DNA from: Caprella mutica
Lineage: Eukaryota > Arthropoda > Malacostraca > Amphipoda > Caprellidae
Reading direction: 5' to 3'
Assembly: GCA_947561585.1 (NCBI GenBank)
Contig: CANNZV010001117.1
Coordinates: 117,044 to 181,043, forward strand
DNA: 64,000 nt
Below are positions 22,759-33,835 of the stretch, one piece after another. The notes beneath the pieces were generated by a model. The model was not told the DNA's origin. It did no database searches and was given only the letters and a program-made list of their open reading frames with translations. A program made the translations under genes and the position numbers. Numbering within the stretch: the first letter of the stretch is position 1; the number at the start of each line of letters is the position of its first letter.

Positions 22759-23446
22759 GTGTTGCTAAAATCTGTTTCTAACCGTTCTATTCACCAACAG
22801 AATTCAGAAATCGATGCCAACTCGTTTGGAGAATTTAAAATGAAAATGGAGGATGAGATTAATAAGTGCAAGGATTTAAAATCTGTAACTTGTGTATCTT
22901 ACCATCGGAATTGGAACCCGCAATTGGAATTGGAACCAATACTACATCGATTCAGAAAGGGATTGCAAGGAAAGTACGAGTGTGACATCGCCAAAGACGA
23001 TTATGGTGCCATCAAAATCAAGTGATGTGTTTACTCTCTTTTGCTTTCTAAAGAAGAGTGCCGATGAAATGTATGGGGTTGTACAAATGGCTCCATCGGG
23101 CATGGCTATTTGTGCAAATGAAACACCAAATCAATTTCAAAAAGCGGTAGAAAAAAGTACTGATACTTTGAATGGTGTAATGTACCAAGGGACAAAGATA
23201 ACCTTCGCACATCTAATTGCTCTTGGAAACTGTAAGAATTTGAAAAGGGTTGAATTTTGGAGTAAACTGAAAGTTTCTGAAGAAGTGTCGGAAACATTTC
23301 ATACTATTCAACCTGAGGTAATTAAATTGGAGGGGAACTTCCATTGCCAGCGAAACTCTCGATACAATTTTTCACAGTATCATCACGGGTTTCGAAAACG
23401 AGCTTTTCACCAAATACTCTGTAAAAAGCTCGTATTTGTAGGTTGA
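22759..23446 (+). pseudogene. Unrecognised coding-like fragment in two frames
   Basis: Two overlapping plus frames, 22759-23025 (88 aa) and 22892-23446 (184 aa), have balanced composition unlike the surrounding AT-rich DNA. The second is most protein-like in its middle part, around MAPSGMAICANETPNQFQKA. I know of no match. The frame change near 23000 suggests a broken gene or transposon fragment. The last codons overlap a 57-bp repeat (23419-23476) shared with 48128-48184, so the C-terminus is probably not native. Confidence 0.35.
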
Positions 23447-23476
23447 TTAATAGTCAATTTCCAAAACAATATAATA
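23419..23476 (+). repeat. 57-bp repeat shared with 48128-48184 (inverted)
   Basis: CTGTAAAAAGCTCGTATTTG through TTAATAGTCAATTTCCAAAACA is nearly identical to the reverse complement of 48128-48184. It is probably an end of a mobile element present in both places. Confidence 0.8.
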
Positions 23477-23666
23477 ATAATCCTAACGAAATCATTCCTT
23501 TTAAACAAAGCCGTATACAAGATACTCAAGCTACAATTCCAAATAATAATAATAGTACTAATTTCGTTACATCTCTTTCTTTCTACTCTGAACAATACTA
23601 ATAACTAATTAAACTAAATAATATATATATTTATTATTTGTAGTTCAAAGGTTGCATAGCTCCTGT

Positions 23667-24599
23667 TTATAACCGTGTACTCCGTTTAGGTTGAACGAAC
23701 GTAGAAGAATTATTGGCTGTTGTTGTAGATTCATGTCCGTTTCGGTTGAGAACTATGGTTTTATCATAAATATCAGAATTTCTCTTTTCGTTATTTGTTT
23801 CTTCAATATTTATATTTTTGCTTCTTGTTGTCATTTCATCGGTCCATTTTTCATTTGTTAATACCAATTGTCTTCTGTTCCTTATGTAGTGTCGTCCATT
23901 TTCTAGTAAGATTTTGTACTGTCTTATTCCTAATCTTTCAATACATTTACCTTTCTTCCATATTTTATCTCCTAAAATAACTGGTTCAATTCTTACTACT
24001 TGTCCAACTTCTAATGGTACCAAATCCTTAGCGTTCTTTTTGTAATACAGTTTCTGTTTGTCTTTTTGTATTTTCATTTCTTCTTGGGTTTTGTTATAAT
24101 CATTTAGTTGCAAATTTTGTTCTTTTATTGGTAATAAAGATTTAGTTTTCCAATTCATTAATTTTTCTGTTGGAGAAGTAGAATATCCTTCAGTTGGGGT
24201 ATTTCTCCAAACCAATAACGCCAAATGAAAGTCATCACCAGAGTCCAAACATCTTTGTAAGATTCTCTTGGCAGTTTTAACAGAATTTTCTGCTTTTCCA
24301 TTAGATTGATGATGATATGGTGAAGACATTTTGTGATTAAATTCCCATTTTTGTGCAAATTCTTTAAATTCAGCAGACGTGAACTGTGTTCCTTGATCAG
24401 ATATGACAGTTTCTGGTATTCCATATCGAGCAAAATGTGCATTACAGTGAGTTATTACTTGTTTGCTGGATATGTTGATTAGCTTATTTAACTCAAAATA
24501 GTTAGAAAAATAATCACTGATGATTAAAAATTTCTTATTGTCCCATTGAAATATATCCATTCCAACTTTCTCCCATGACATCACACATGGTGTTTCCAT
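23667..24599 (-). pseudogene. pol: Ty3/gypsy retrotransposon integrase fragment
   Basis: A 310-residue minus frame carrying the integrase catalytic core in the D,D(35)E order: Asp in GMDIF (residue ~15), Asp in VISDQGTQF (~70) and Glu in NGKAENSVK (~106). A C-terminal region with the GQVVRI...WKKGKCIERLGIRQY fold common after gypsy integrases follows, then a polar tail. Integrase would join the element's DNA ends to the genome. The protease, RT and RNase H normally upstream are absent: 24600-24880 is unrelated AT-rich sequence, and I found no LTR pair. It is therefore an isolated, 5'-truncated remnant, although its own frame has no stop. Confidence 0.88.
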
Positions 24600-24914
24600 T
24601 TTTTTAATATGAAGTGTGCTATTATTCAGTTAAATGTGCATTTTCATGAACTTAAATAAAATTGTGTTTTTATGACGTTTTACACTCTAATCACTAATAA
24701 TATTCTTCTTAATAGCCTTCAAATCCTTCAGTAGAGTAATTAAAAGTGACTGAAGGGTTTAAGTTTAATATGCTTCGAAACGATATCCAATAAGCAAATC
24801 AATTCAGAAAATTTAATTGAATCTTTTACTTTATTGCATATAATTTACTTAGATTAAGTACAAATCAATTTAAATAATGTTATATACAAATTTAATGGGA
24901 AGATATAAAGTGAT

Positions 24915-24988
24915 GTGTCCGGGTATCGAACCTGCATTCAGATATTCTGCGGTGAGGAACATGTACCTTGGCACTGTGCCACCTTGGA
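24915..24988 (-). ncRNA. tRNA-like pol III promoter region (SINE head or tRNA pseudogene)
   Basis: On the minus strand, TGGCACAGTGCC (24970-24981) resembles an A box and GGTTCGATACC (24922-24932) a B box, with tRNA-like spacing of 37 bp. The T-stem pairing is poor, and no convincing anticodon arm can be drawn, so a functional tRNA is unlikely. A tRNA-derived SINE or decayed tRNA is more likely. Confidence 0.5.
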
Positions 24989-25261
24989 TGCATTTTACCA
25001 AAATAAATTTTTGATATTAAACGACTTGAAGATACTTTGAGATATTTTTGGTAGACAAACACCGCATTTATAACCAAAATCACAACTTATTCTTATTACA
25101 AACTGTACATAATAAGATGATCAAATTTTCATAAAAGTGTAACTCCTTAAAAATTTCATTCTCTATGAATTCAAATTAAAGAAAATGTTTTGAGGCCACG
25201 ACTTAGCTAAATAAAGATGAAAGCTCTGTGATGAAATTTTAATGAATTAAATAAAATTTGA

Positions 25262-25536
25262 CCATAGATTAACTCTCATTCAGTATATATAGGTGAGTAA
25301 TTAGTTCACTCGAGTAATGAAAGACTTGAGTTATGAAATGCATCGCAGAGTTATCAAGTATTTTAAAATTTGTTTCAATTTATAGAAAACAATATACGTC
25401 ATGAATTTCGTCCTAGTAATTTTAGACCGTAATTTTCACCAATATTTTAATCATTGAAAAGAATCAGTGTCTCTGAGCTATGAAGTAGCTCTGAGTTATG
25501 AAGAAACAAAAATTTAATAACTCAGGAGTTTCACTG
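25262..25536. mobile_element. pogo-like nonautonomous element fragment
   Basis: The right end reads ATAACTCAGGAGTTTCACTG next to TA, the same terminal sequence as the complete element at 58167-59195. The left part is diverged but still shows repeated GAGTTATGAA words. The segment 25229-25303 also matches 58030-58115 in inverse orientation. Confidence 0.6.
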
Positions 25537-25709
25537 TATTTTTATAAGACTAAACAGACCCCAGAAAATATGAGACTCATAACAGCTTTTCCATAACTTT
25601 TTACATGCATCGAATACACATCGTTTTTATATCTAGATTTATGCATCGTTTAAATTAGTTTTCATAGAAAAATATTTATCTATCTATTTCATTACTATTT
25701 TTCGATGTA

Positions 25710-26125
25710 CAGTGAAACTCCTGAGTTATGAAGTATTGGTTTCTTCATAACTCAGAGCCATTTCATAATTCGTGTGCAGTGATAGTTTTCTGTGATTAAA
25801 ATTATAGAGAATTTTTGTCATTGAGGGATAACTATGACAAATATTATTCTTATATGAATGTGCTGGGAGCACTACATTTTATACAAAATTGAGGTAATTA
25901 AACAAATATTAAGTAAATGTTGTGGGGAATCAATATAGCTACTCATTGTTGTACAAAAAAAATTAGTATATATCATGGCTTATTTATGCCTAAATTTAAA
26001 TCATTAACAAAAAATACACATCATTTAAATCTCAAACCATACAGAAAACACAGTTTATACTCAATATATCCGCTTTATTGATAAACTAAATCTTAGCCTT
26101 CCTGATTTACATTTTCATATATAAT
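25710..26125 (+). mobile_element. pogo-like nonautonomous element, left half
   Basis: Starts at TA with CAGTGAAACTCCTGAGTTATGAAG and matches the reverse complement of 58766-59195 over about 415 bp. The right end is missing. Confidence 0.75.
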
Positions 26126-26199
26126 ATAGGATAATAGGTATTGATTCGATTAAAACTAATTAATTAATTTAGATATCCGCTGTCCCAGCTTCGAATTCG

Positions 26200-26211
26200 A
26201 CTTAAGAAGAT
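26200..26211 (+). repeat. Target-site duplication, left copy
   Basis: ACTTAAGAAGAT, repeated exactly at 30071-30082, on either side of the non-LTR element. Confidence 0.92.
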
Positions 26212-26234
26212 CCTGTCCTGGGAGGAGCCTGCAC

Positions 26235-28374
26235 GTGGTGGCAGGGCGAGACTGGACCTGTGCCAGTCTTCGAAAGACCTCCCAACTCCTTGTCCTCTTC
26301 GGGGGACGCGACCAGGGTGTCGCCTTGGGCCAAGCCCACCTACACGCACTACACTGGCACCAGAGCGTTTTTTCCCTAGTGGGGGGATATGAGCCGGCAT
26401 ATCTCCCCCTACTCACCCTTTTACTCTCCGGTGACATAGAAACCAACCCTGGCCTCTACATGTGTCCCTCTTGTGGCCGACCATGGACCCGTCGTACTGG
26501 AGGGGTCCATTGTGTCGGCTGCAATAATTGGACACATTACAATATACGCTGCTCTGGTGTCCGCCAACATGGAAATATCCCACAGGGATGGCAGTGTAAA
26601 AACTGTCACCCTACACACAACATGACTCAACCCCACACCCCCACTCCTACTCCTTCCTCTCCTCATCCTACCCTTCACCCTACCCCCGGACATCACCGTC
26701 CTCCCCTCCCTTCCTCTCAGGGAAGGGCTGCAGGAGGCGGTGCTGCTCGTCTCCCAGCTCCACTTCACTCCCCACGCGGAGGTGATGGAGGAGCGCCTAT
26801 CCTTCCTCCTCCTCATCCTATAATTGGACGGCAATCGCCTGCCCGCCCTCCCCCTCGGGGGAGTGCTGGGATAGACACTGTCGTCCGACCCCCAGTTCCA
26901 CTTCACCCCCCTCGTGGAGGTGGTGGAGGAACGCCTCCTATTCCTAACCCCCCTAGAGCTCCTAACATACACACACGCCACAACAAACTCAACATACTAC
27001 AACATAACATAAACGGTATACACAACAAGCACATGGAACTTAAATCCTTCCTACACAAACACCACATCCACATCGCCACAATCCAGGAAACTAAACTAAC
27101 ACCTGCCATATTAACACCAAAGTTTCCTGGATATACAACACTTAGACTCGATCGGCCCACACGAGGCGGCGGGGGCCTCATTACACTGATACATAAATCC
27201 ATCCCGTTCACAAACACCACTGCCGAAACACACGCACGGATGCCACACGACCCTACACTTGAAATACAATCTACACGCATCCAAATTCACAAACATTCCT
27301 ACAACATTTTCAACATATACATTCCCCCCACAGACTCATCACCCCCAGGATACCAACCCAATCTAAATTACATTAACACCATAAATAATTCATTTGTCCT
27401 GGGGGATTTTAAGGCACACGACACTACTTGGCTCGCCACACAACATACAGACACAAGAGCTGACACCATAACAACACAACTAGACAACTACATAATCATG
27501 AACGACCCCCACACTCCCACACGCAAACCTTTTAACATCAACACACGACCCACATCACCTGACATAACCCTCCTCACCCCTGATATAGCCCTCCAGAGTT
27601 CATGGACCGCACTCCATGAACTCAGTTCAGACCACCTTCCACTTCTCACCACATACATATTAAGTACACCACTTGCCGCACAAAAACACAGACACACATT
27701 CACAAACTACAATAGAGCCAACTGGACAGACTTTTCAGCATCTGTGGATAATAACTTACATAACTTTGATATAAACACTTTCCCATCCATAGATGCTGCC
27801 ACAAAACATCTCACTGACATCATCATTAACGCAGACAAACACTACATCCCTACAGGCAACATAAGACACTACAACCCCACATTCACACCACACATCAAAC
27901 ACCTGATACAAACACGCAAACACCTACGCTCACTACGACCCACACAAGACACGATCACACGCATACAACACCTTAACACTGACATAAGTGCGGAGATTCC
28001 TGACCAACAAAAACACAAGTGGCAAAACACATTAGACACCATTAATTTCCGCACTGACGCAAACAAACTTTGGAAACTTGTCAAGGGACTCAACAACAAA
28101 TACATGGACCAACCAAAAACACATGAGTCCCTCACACAAAACAACACTATACTCACTGACACACAACAGGCGAACGCTCTCAACAAGCACTATGCTTCAA
28201 CAAGTAGGTTACCCACCCGCCCAGTAGATAGGATTATACTGCGTCGCCTGCACAAAACATGCACTCGAAAGCTCCTCACACCCCCCTTCACCCCGGCAAT
28301 GGTTACCGAGGCCATCCGGGTTTCCAAGAACACTTCCTCCACAGGTCCTGATGGCATATCAAACAAACATACAG
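26235..28374 (+). pseudogene. Non-LTR polyprotein, N-terminal part: 2A-like motif, PHD-like finger, endonuclease, start of RT
   Basis: The frame has no ATG before the 2A-like motif (first start-like codon GTG at 26235), so the true start may be missing. A Cys/His finger (CPSC, CVGC, WTH, CKNC) lies just after the motif, followed by a Pro/Gly/Arg-rich linker to about 26960. The endonuclease shows NILQHNING, IQETK, SPDITL and SSDHLPL. The catalytic Asn of the usual GDFNAH box is Lys here (AAG at 27411), so nicking activity is doubtful. RT begins with GPDGISNKH near 28340. The sequence then jumps to the later box SYRPISLL in another frame, implying loss of roughly 60-70 residues. The same frame runs on to 28577 without meaning. 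Confidence 0.88.
26409..26456 (+). other. 2A-like ribosome-skipping motif with final Pro changed to Leu
   Basis: The encoded LLTLLLSGDIETNPG matches the D-x-E-x-N-P-G core of 2A-like peptides found in some animal non-LTR elements. The next residue should be Pro but is Leu (CTC at 26454), one base from a Pro codon. That proline is required for skipping in known 2A sequences, so skipping in this copy is probably lost. Confidence 0.8.
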
Positions 28375-28690
28375 AACACTTCCTCATACAGACCTATATC
28401 ACTCCTCTCCACCCCATCCAAAATACTCGAGAGGCTAGTTCTAAACAACATTTCACCACACATCCCACTATCCCCCTCACAACACGGCTTCAGATCCCAA
28501 CACTCCACATCTACTCTTCTTACCCACCTCTCACAGAGAACACTCGAAGGCTTGAACTCCAACAAACCTGCGGATAGGACAATTATAGCTGCCATAGACA
28601 TTAGTAGAGCCTTCGACACGGTACCCAGACACCTACTAATTAACAAAATACTCAACACACACATCCACGACTCATATAAAAAATGGCTGC
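28375..28690 (+). pseudogene. Non-LTR reverse transcriptase, middle part in shifted frame
   Basis: In frame 1 this carries SSYRPISLLSTPSKILERLV and AIDISRAFDTVPRHLL, the latter holding the first catalytic Asp of RT. A single-base frame change near 28690, within SYKKWL, moves the protein back to frame 3. Confidence 0.88.
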
Positions 28691-29957
28691 CAATTATCTC
28701 TCAGGCCGCTCTGGCAAAACACTTTACAACGGCAAGTCCTCCAGAACACTTCACTACACTGACGGGGTACCGCAGGGCTCCGTACTCTCACCTACACTCT
28801 TCAACCTATACCTTCACGACCTCCCTACGCCAACACACACCTCGGTTTACACTCTTTCATACGCAGATGATGTCACCATCATCTCACAACATGTCAAACA
28901 CGAGACCGCCGCCAACAATTTACAAACATACATCCACTCACTAGAAGACTGGCTAGAAACAAACAGATTAAAGGTCTCCGCAAACAAATCTTCTGTCACC
29001 TTAGTTACACCCTACACCCTTGAATACAGAACCCATCCAAACATTACACTCAACAACACTCCCCTTCCCATTAACAACACGCCGAAAATCCTTGGAGTTA
29101 CACTCAACCGCGGCTGGACGTTCAAACACCACATAACCGACATTAACAACAGAGCCAAACAAAGACTGAACGTCCTCCGCGCACTCACTCACACAACTTA
29201 CGGACACTCCAAGAAAGACATAACAACACTCTACAAACAGTTCATCAGACCCATCCTCACCTACGCCCACACAGCCTGGTCACCTGACATATCCAACACC
29301 CACCTACAGACACTCCAAAAAACACAAAACACCGCACTCTGCATTGCCACCGGTTGTACACAAACAACACCCACACACCACCTACACACAGAAACACGAG
29401 TCCTACCTCTCACCTCACACATGGACATGAGGGGCACACATTTTTACACTTCTACACTAGACCCCTCACATCCCCTACACTACATGCAAACTGAGAGGAG
29501 GACACCACGCACACTACACATCACCCCCTCCACACACTACAGACACCTCTACACCACTCTCCCTCCCACACCCGACAACACTTCTCTTCACAAACACATA
29601 CACACCACTTTCACACAAAGAGCTCAAGCTTCCTCCCTCCCTAACAAACTCCTTGGGTCTAAGCCTCCTGCCATCGACCCTAGTGAGTCGGCCATGTCTC
29701 GTCGTGATAGGGTCACCCTATCACGTCTGAGATGTGGCCACCATCCTTCTCTTCCTTACTACATGCACAGGATTGGGAGATCGGACTCTGATCGGTGCGA
29801 CTTCTGCCAAGCCGACCAGGGCACGATCTCTCACATTCTCACACAATGTCCATCACTACACCAACACAGGACTACACACAACATTCACTCACTGGAGCAC
29901 CTTTGGACCCATCCTCAGGCAGTTATTAACTTCCTGAGTGATGCGGGTTTCCCTTAG
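28691..29957 (+). pseudogene. Non-LTR reverse transcriptase, C-terminal part and zinc knuckle
   Basis: Frame 3 continues with GVPQGSVLSPTLFNLYLHDL, the catalytic YADD box (28860-28871), KILGVTL, the thumb region and a C-terminal CDFCQADQGTISHILTQC knuckle, ending at 29957. The segment contains no internal stop. It would complete first- and second-strand synthesis in an intact element; here it is cut off from the upstream half by the frameshifts. Confidence 0.9.
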
Positions 29958-30070
29958 GCCCACACACTCCCACACAGTGCCTCGGGTGGCTGAAACCCGG
30001 GGCGCCCCTGGCCGCCCCTCCGTCCCGGCGAGGATGTTGGGGAGGTTAATCATCAACAATAACAACAACA

Positions 30071-30082
30071 ACTTAAGAAGAT
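30071..30082 (+). repeat. Target-site duplication, right copy
   Basis: ACTTAAGAAGAT, identical to 26200-26211, directly after the (AAC)n tail. Confidence 0.92.
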
Positions 30083-30905
30083 ATCGGATCGATAGTCCTT
30101 TGTACGTATTAAATATATAAAAGATATTGGAAGCTAACCAAAAATATTGTTTATTGACATATTCTATCTATTTACTTGCCACACCTATATAATTCTCATT
30201 TTGACATTACTTCGTCTGATTTTGTGTGACGTCATTTGTTTACATAGTTTCTGAAGACCGGAATGAAGTTCACCCTTAATGAATTTGAAACTTAGCTTAC
30301 TTTTCTATTTATTCTCTATGGTCATACCAATATAATTCTCACTTTTAAAATACTATATTGGTATACTTGTCTATCGATTTACTATGGTTTGAACAGCTGA
30401 TCGCGGAAATCAAAACAAACCTCTTCGCGCTATTTATTTAGACTGAGAGAGTCTGAGACGAACAAGGAAGCTATAACCTATAGTACTGCAACTATAACAA
30501 CGTCTCTCAGCTACATTATTATGTCTGTTTTTCGGTCCACTGCTATATACGTAGTAGTGACAATAGAGTGACTTGTTATCGTGACGTCATTAAGACAACA
30601 GACTAAAATCGAAAATTAGAGTCAAGTAGTTTTAATAACTGAATGCACCATTACTCTTTTCTTATATTGGCAATAAATAAATATTTTTTCATAATTTATC
30701 ACTCTTCGATTGTCTTAAATTTAATTTAGAGTGTTGCTGTGATGACGTAACGTACACTAACAGTCTCGATTGTCACTACTATATTCTATATACTGTGTGT
30801 CCGTGAATATGCATGTATTAGCAGTGGACTGGACTACAGACACGTATAAACAAAATGTTAGCCGCCTGGACTCCCTGGAGACGAATTGACAAGACTGGTC
30901 ACTGA
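30083..30905. other. Gene-free stretch
   Basis: No supported gene or repeat, apart from several TGACGT/ACGTCA words (30229, 30581, 30741). Confidence 0.4.
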
Positions 30906-31260
30906 GGGGTCCATACAATTACCGGAACGGACCTTGAATTACCGGAACGGAACATGAATTACCGGAACGGACCATGAATTACCGGAACGGAGTTGTTTTA
31001 TTGAGAAATAGTCCTTGTTAAGTCATATAGGTATACATTAGGTCTATTTATGTTCCAATTGATATCATATTTTAACATTTTATACTCATTTCTGCTCGTA
31101 TATTCGCTACCAAACATCTGCAACTTACAAGAGTATATGCGAGTATATGCTGAAATTCGTTTTCCTTGCATAATCTTTCTAGAAAATAATTTAAGGGGGA
31201 ACTAAAGTAATTTTAATACTGAATCCCATACCCATGAATTAAATAGTTACATGAATTAAA

Positions 31261-32526
31261 TAGTTAGAAGGATACTCGCACTTGAAAATGGCGCGAAAGT
31301 GTGACGTCACGCGAGCGACTCATGACGTCACCTGGTATACAGATACTTGCATCGGAAATATTTGGTTATAGATCTTCATGAAATAACTTTCGATTACTTG
31401 GTCAAATAGATAATTAAATGCATCGTAAATGTTGATATATAATTATATATATACCTAATACTGAAATCATTTATTGAATCAGATGATATTCAATAATAAT
31501 TGGATTGTGTCGACTACGATCGATTGTGTATTCTCCAACAATGATTGAAATTGAAGAACTATATAGAATAATTTATAATATAAAAATGTAGGTATAAGAA
31601 CTATTTATCACGATAAAATCGATATGGTGAAATATATATAATTAATATTTGTCGGCGGATTTCTTCAATTAAGGAATGAATGAAAATCATAGATCACTAA
31701 CTTTATATTGTTGTTCATAATATATACAAATTAACATAATGAATAAATAAAATAACTGTATAGAATAAAGTAGCTAATAGCTGTATTCTGAAAACTAGTA
31801 TATTAAGCTACAGAAAAGCTAGTATTTAGCTACAGACTCAAAGTAAACAATACAAGAACCTTAAAGGTCCCCTCCAAGCAAATTTTTTTATTGCTTAAAT
31901 CAACGAGGCTAATGTTTCTTATCATTTTACTGCAAACCGCATCAAATTTGATAGCATATTTTTAATTTTATATGCTTTTAAAGATTTTTATAATCAAAAT
32001 TCTACAAAACCTACTTTACTTCCGACTTTCTAAGTTTCAGTCTGAAGACTAAGAATGTACACCATTTGTTTTGATTGTCAACTAAATATTTGGTTTAATA
32101 AATCTATTTATTATTCGTTTAAAGGTTAAAATTTGGATAAACTTATTATAGAAACGTTTATATACTTTTAGAAATAATTAATATCTTAAAAGAAGGCCAA
32201 AAACGCATTGTTTGTTTAAAATCTAAATTTGAAATCAAAACAAAGAGTGTACAATCTTCTTTCTCAGCGTCAGGTTGGAGATTCGCTCAATTGTGGCTAA
32301 CAGAGTAACAAAAAACCTTAAAAGTAAATAATAAAATATATACTGAACCGAATTGTATGCGGTTTGCGGAATAATGATCGTAGACCTTAGTTCTATAATA
32401 TTATGTAATAAACTCATTTTTTTCCCGGAGCCTGGAGAGGACCTTTAACACAAATCGTATTCCAAGTGACGTCACCTTCTTTTTCTTTGTCGGTATTTCT
32501 GTCGAGTGCGAGTATCCTTCTAACTA
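31261..32526. mobile_element. Middle nested inverted-repeat element
   Basis: The ends TAGTTAGAAGGATACTCGCA (31261-31280) and its exact complement (32507-32526) are perfect over 20 bp. Similarity continues inward to a GTGACGTCAC region in both arms. It is inserted within the outer element and has no coding capacity that I can see. Confidence 0.85.
31865..32444. mobile_element. Inner nested MITE with TTAA flanks
   Basis: The ends AGGTCCYCTCCARGC are inverted and flanked on both sides by TTAA (31861-31864, 32445-32448). GCAAACCGCAT is present in both halves. The TTAA duplication recalls piggyBac-type insertion, but the terminus is not a classical piggyBac end. Confidence 0.8.
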
Positions 32527-33130
32527 TATAATTCATGCCCATACCTATTATAGTTTTAATGAGAAGTATTTTGGTTTTATTTTCTGTATACATTACTAGT
32601 ATGTGTTGATATTCAATTAATCAGGATTTTTAATTTTATGCAACATATACAAAGTTATTTCATTTTTTATCGGGTAGTAACTAGTAGGTAAATTCATAAC
32701 TGTTATCTGTCGCATTGAAGTTATGATGACCCATGACTTACTTAATATACATATACATATGTATATTAATATGTACATTAATGCATATTAATATGTATAT
32801 TAATATATACTTACTTAATATACATAACATAAAATGAAACAAAAATATTTTAAACCTTTAACACGGAATCACGGACTACCTTAGTCATCATGTCATGTCA
32901 ATTTTCTGTCAATGTTTCAGATGTTCAGTAGCGAATATACGAGCAGAAATGAGTATAAAATGGTAAAATATGATATCAATTGGAAAATAAATAGACCTAA
33001 AGTATACCTAAATGACATAACAAGGACTATTTATTAATAAAACAACTCCGTTCCGGTAATTCGTAGTCCGTTCTGGTAATTCATGTTCCGTTCCGGTAAT
33101 CCATGGTCCGTTCCGGTAATTGTATGAACC

Positions 33131-33711
33131 GGTCACTACTCACTGAGCGGGTAATTTGAATGAAACTTTATGATATTATGGAGTTGATTTGATAATTGTT
33201 ATATCAAATTGATAAATTTATGACAGTAGCTACCTGAGGGCTGAATCCAATCTTTATACGAACCAGTTTAATTCTTTGATTGAGAATTGAGGTATTTAAT
33301 TGGGATAGAAAATATAATTTATCATAGTAAACTGAAATAAATTTTAATATTTTATAATTTTTATACGGTACCAAATATAAACTTTTGGTCTGAGGTGATT
33401 GAACTTTATATAAAAATTTATCAGTTTGACACGGTCACCAGGTAATATAGCATGTCCAAACTTGCCATTTTAAAGGATCTGGTAAACCATGTTTCAGAGT
33501 CTGGAAAATTGTAAGCCAATTTTTGAGCCAAAACTTCACATAAAATCTGAGCCAAGCCAATTTGGCTCATTTTTTGAAGATTTCAAGCCAAAATTAACAT
33601 GGGACCATAGGAATTAATTCAAAATTTAAAGCCAATTAGACATCTGATCTTTTACCATTTCAAATCTAAGCCAATTAATTGGCTTTAACTGACATACTCT
33701 TATACATGGTA
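33131..33711. other. Gene-free stretch with repeated GCCAA motifs
   Basis: Between 33510 and 33690 the word AGCCAATT/AGCCAA recurs about nine times, including the near-palindrome GAGCCAAGCCAATTTGGCTC. No gene seen. Confidence 0.5.
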
Positions 33712-33835
33712 TCACTTGAGACTATCTATTGACTATAGGTGATTTACTTGTTATTTACAGGTTTTTAAACTTATTTCACCCCTCAAAACAGTCAAAAGTC
33801 TCCGGTATACTGGCAACTTTGTCCATACTTTCCAG
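33712..33835 (-). repeat. Repeat unit, inverted relative to 34485-34960
   Basis: Reverse complement of the TGGACAAAGTCGCCAGTATA...GAGGGGTTAAA...GTAAATAA segment found at 34738-34862. Confidence 0.8.

Larger units (their letters stand above)
26212..30070 (+). mobile_element. APE-type non-LTR retrotransposon insertion (3.86 kb)
   Basis: Bounded by perfect 12-bp target-site duplications (26200-26211 and 30071-30082) and ending in a (AAC)n-type tail, the signature of target-primed reverse transcription. It encodes, in order, a 2A-like motif, a PHD-like Cys/His finger, a Pro-rich linker, an apurinic-type endonuclease, a reverse transcriptase and a C-terminal CCHC-like knuckle. The plus strand is extremely rich in A and C and stands out from the AT-rich surroundings. 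No separate ORF1 is present; the element may be 5'-truncated or naturally single-frame. The clade is not assigned; it falls in the range of I, R1, Jockey and CR1 relatives. Confidence 0.93.
30908..33130. mobile_element. Outer inverted-repeat element with fourfold terminal subrepeats
   Basis: The arms are about 220 bp (30908-31128 and 32905-33130). Each arm starts GGTYCATACAATTACCGG and contains four roughly 20-bp subrepeats with the core ACCGGAACGG. No transposase is visible. Two further inverted-repeat elements are nested inside, so its original length was about 0.95 kb. Confidence 0.85.

Noticed and set aside
24915..24988. Functional tRNA gene
   Set aside because: A and B boxes are present, but T-stem and anticodon-stem pairing are poor.
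28359..28664. Minus-strand frames across the non-LTR element (also 26421-26981, 26903-27280, 27869-28186)
   Set aside because: They are antisense shadows of the A+C-rich coding strand, which has few stops when read in reverse.
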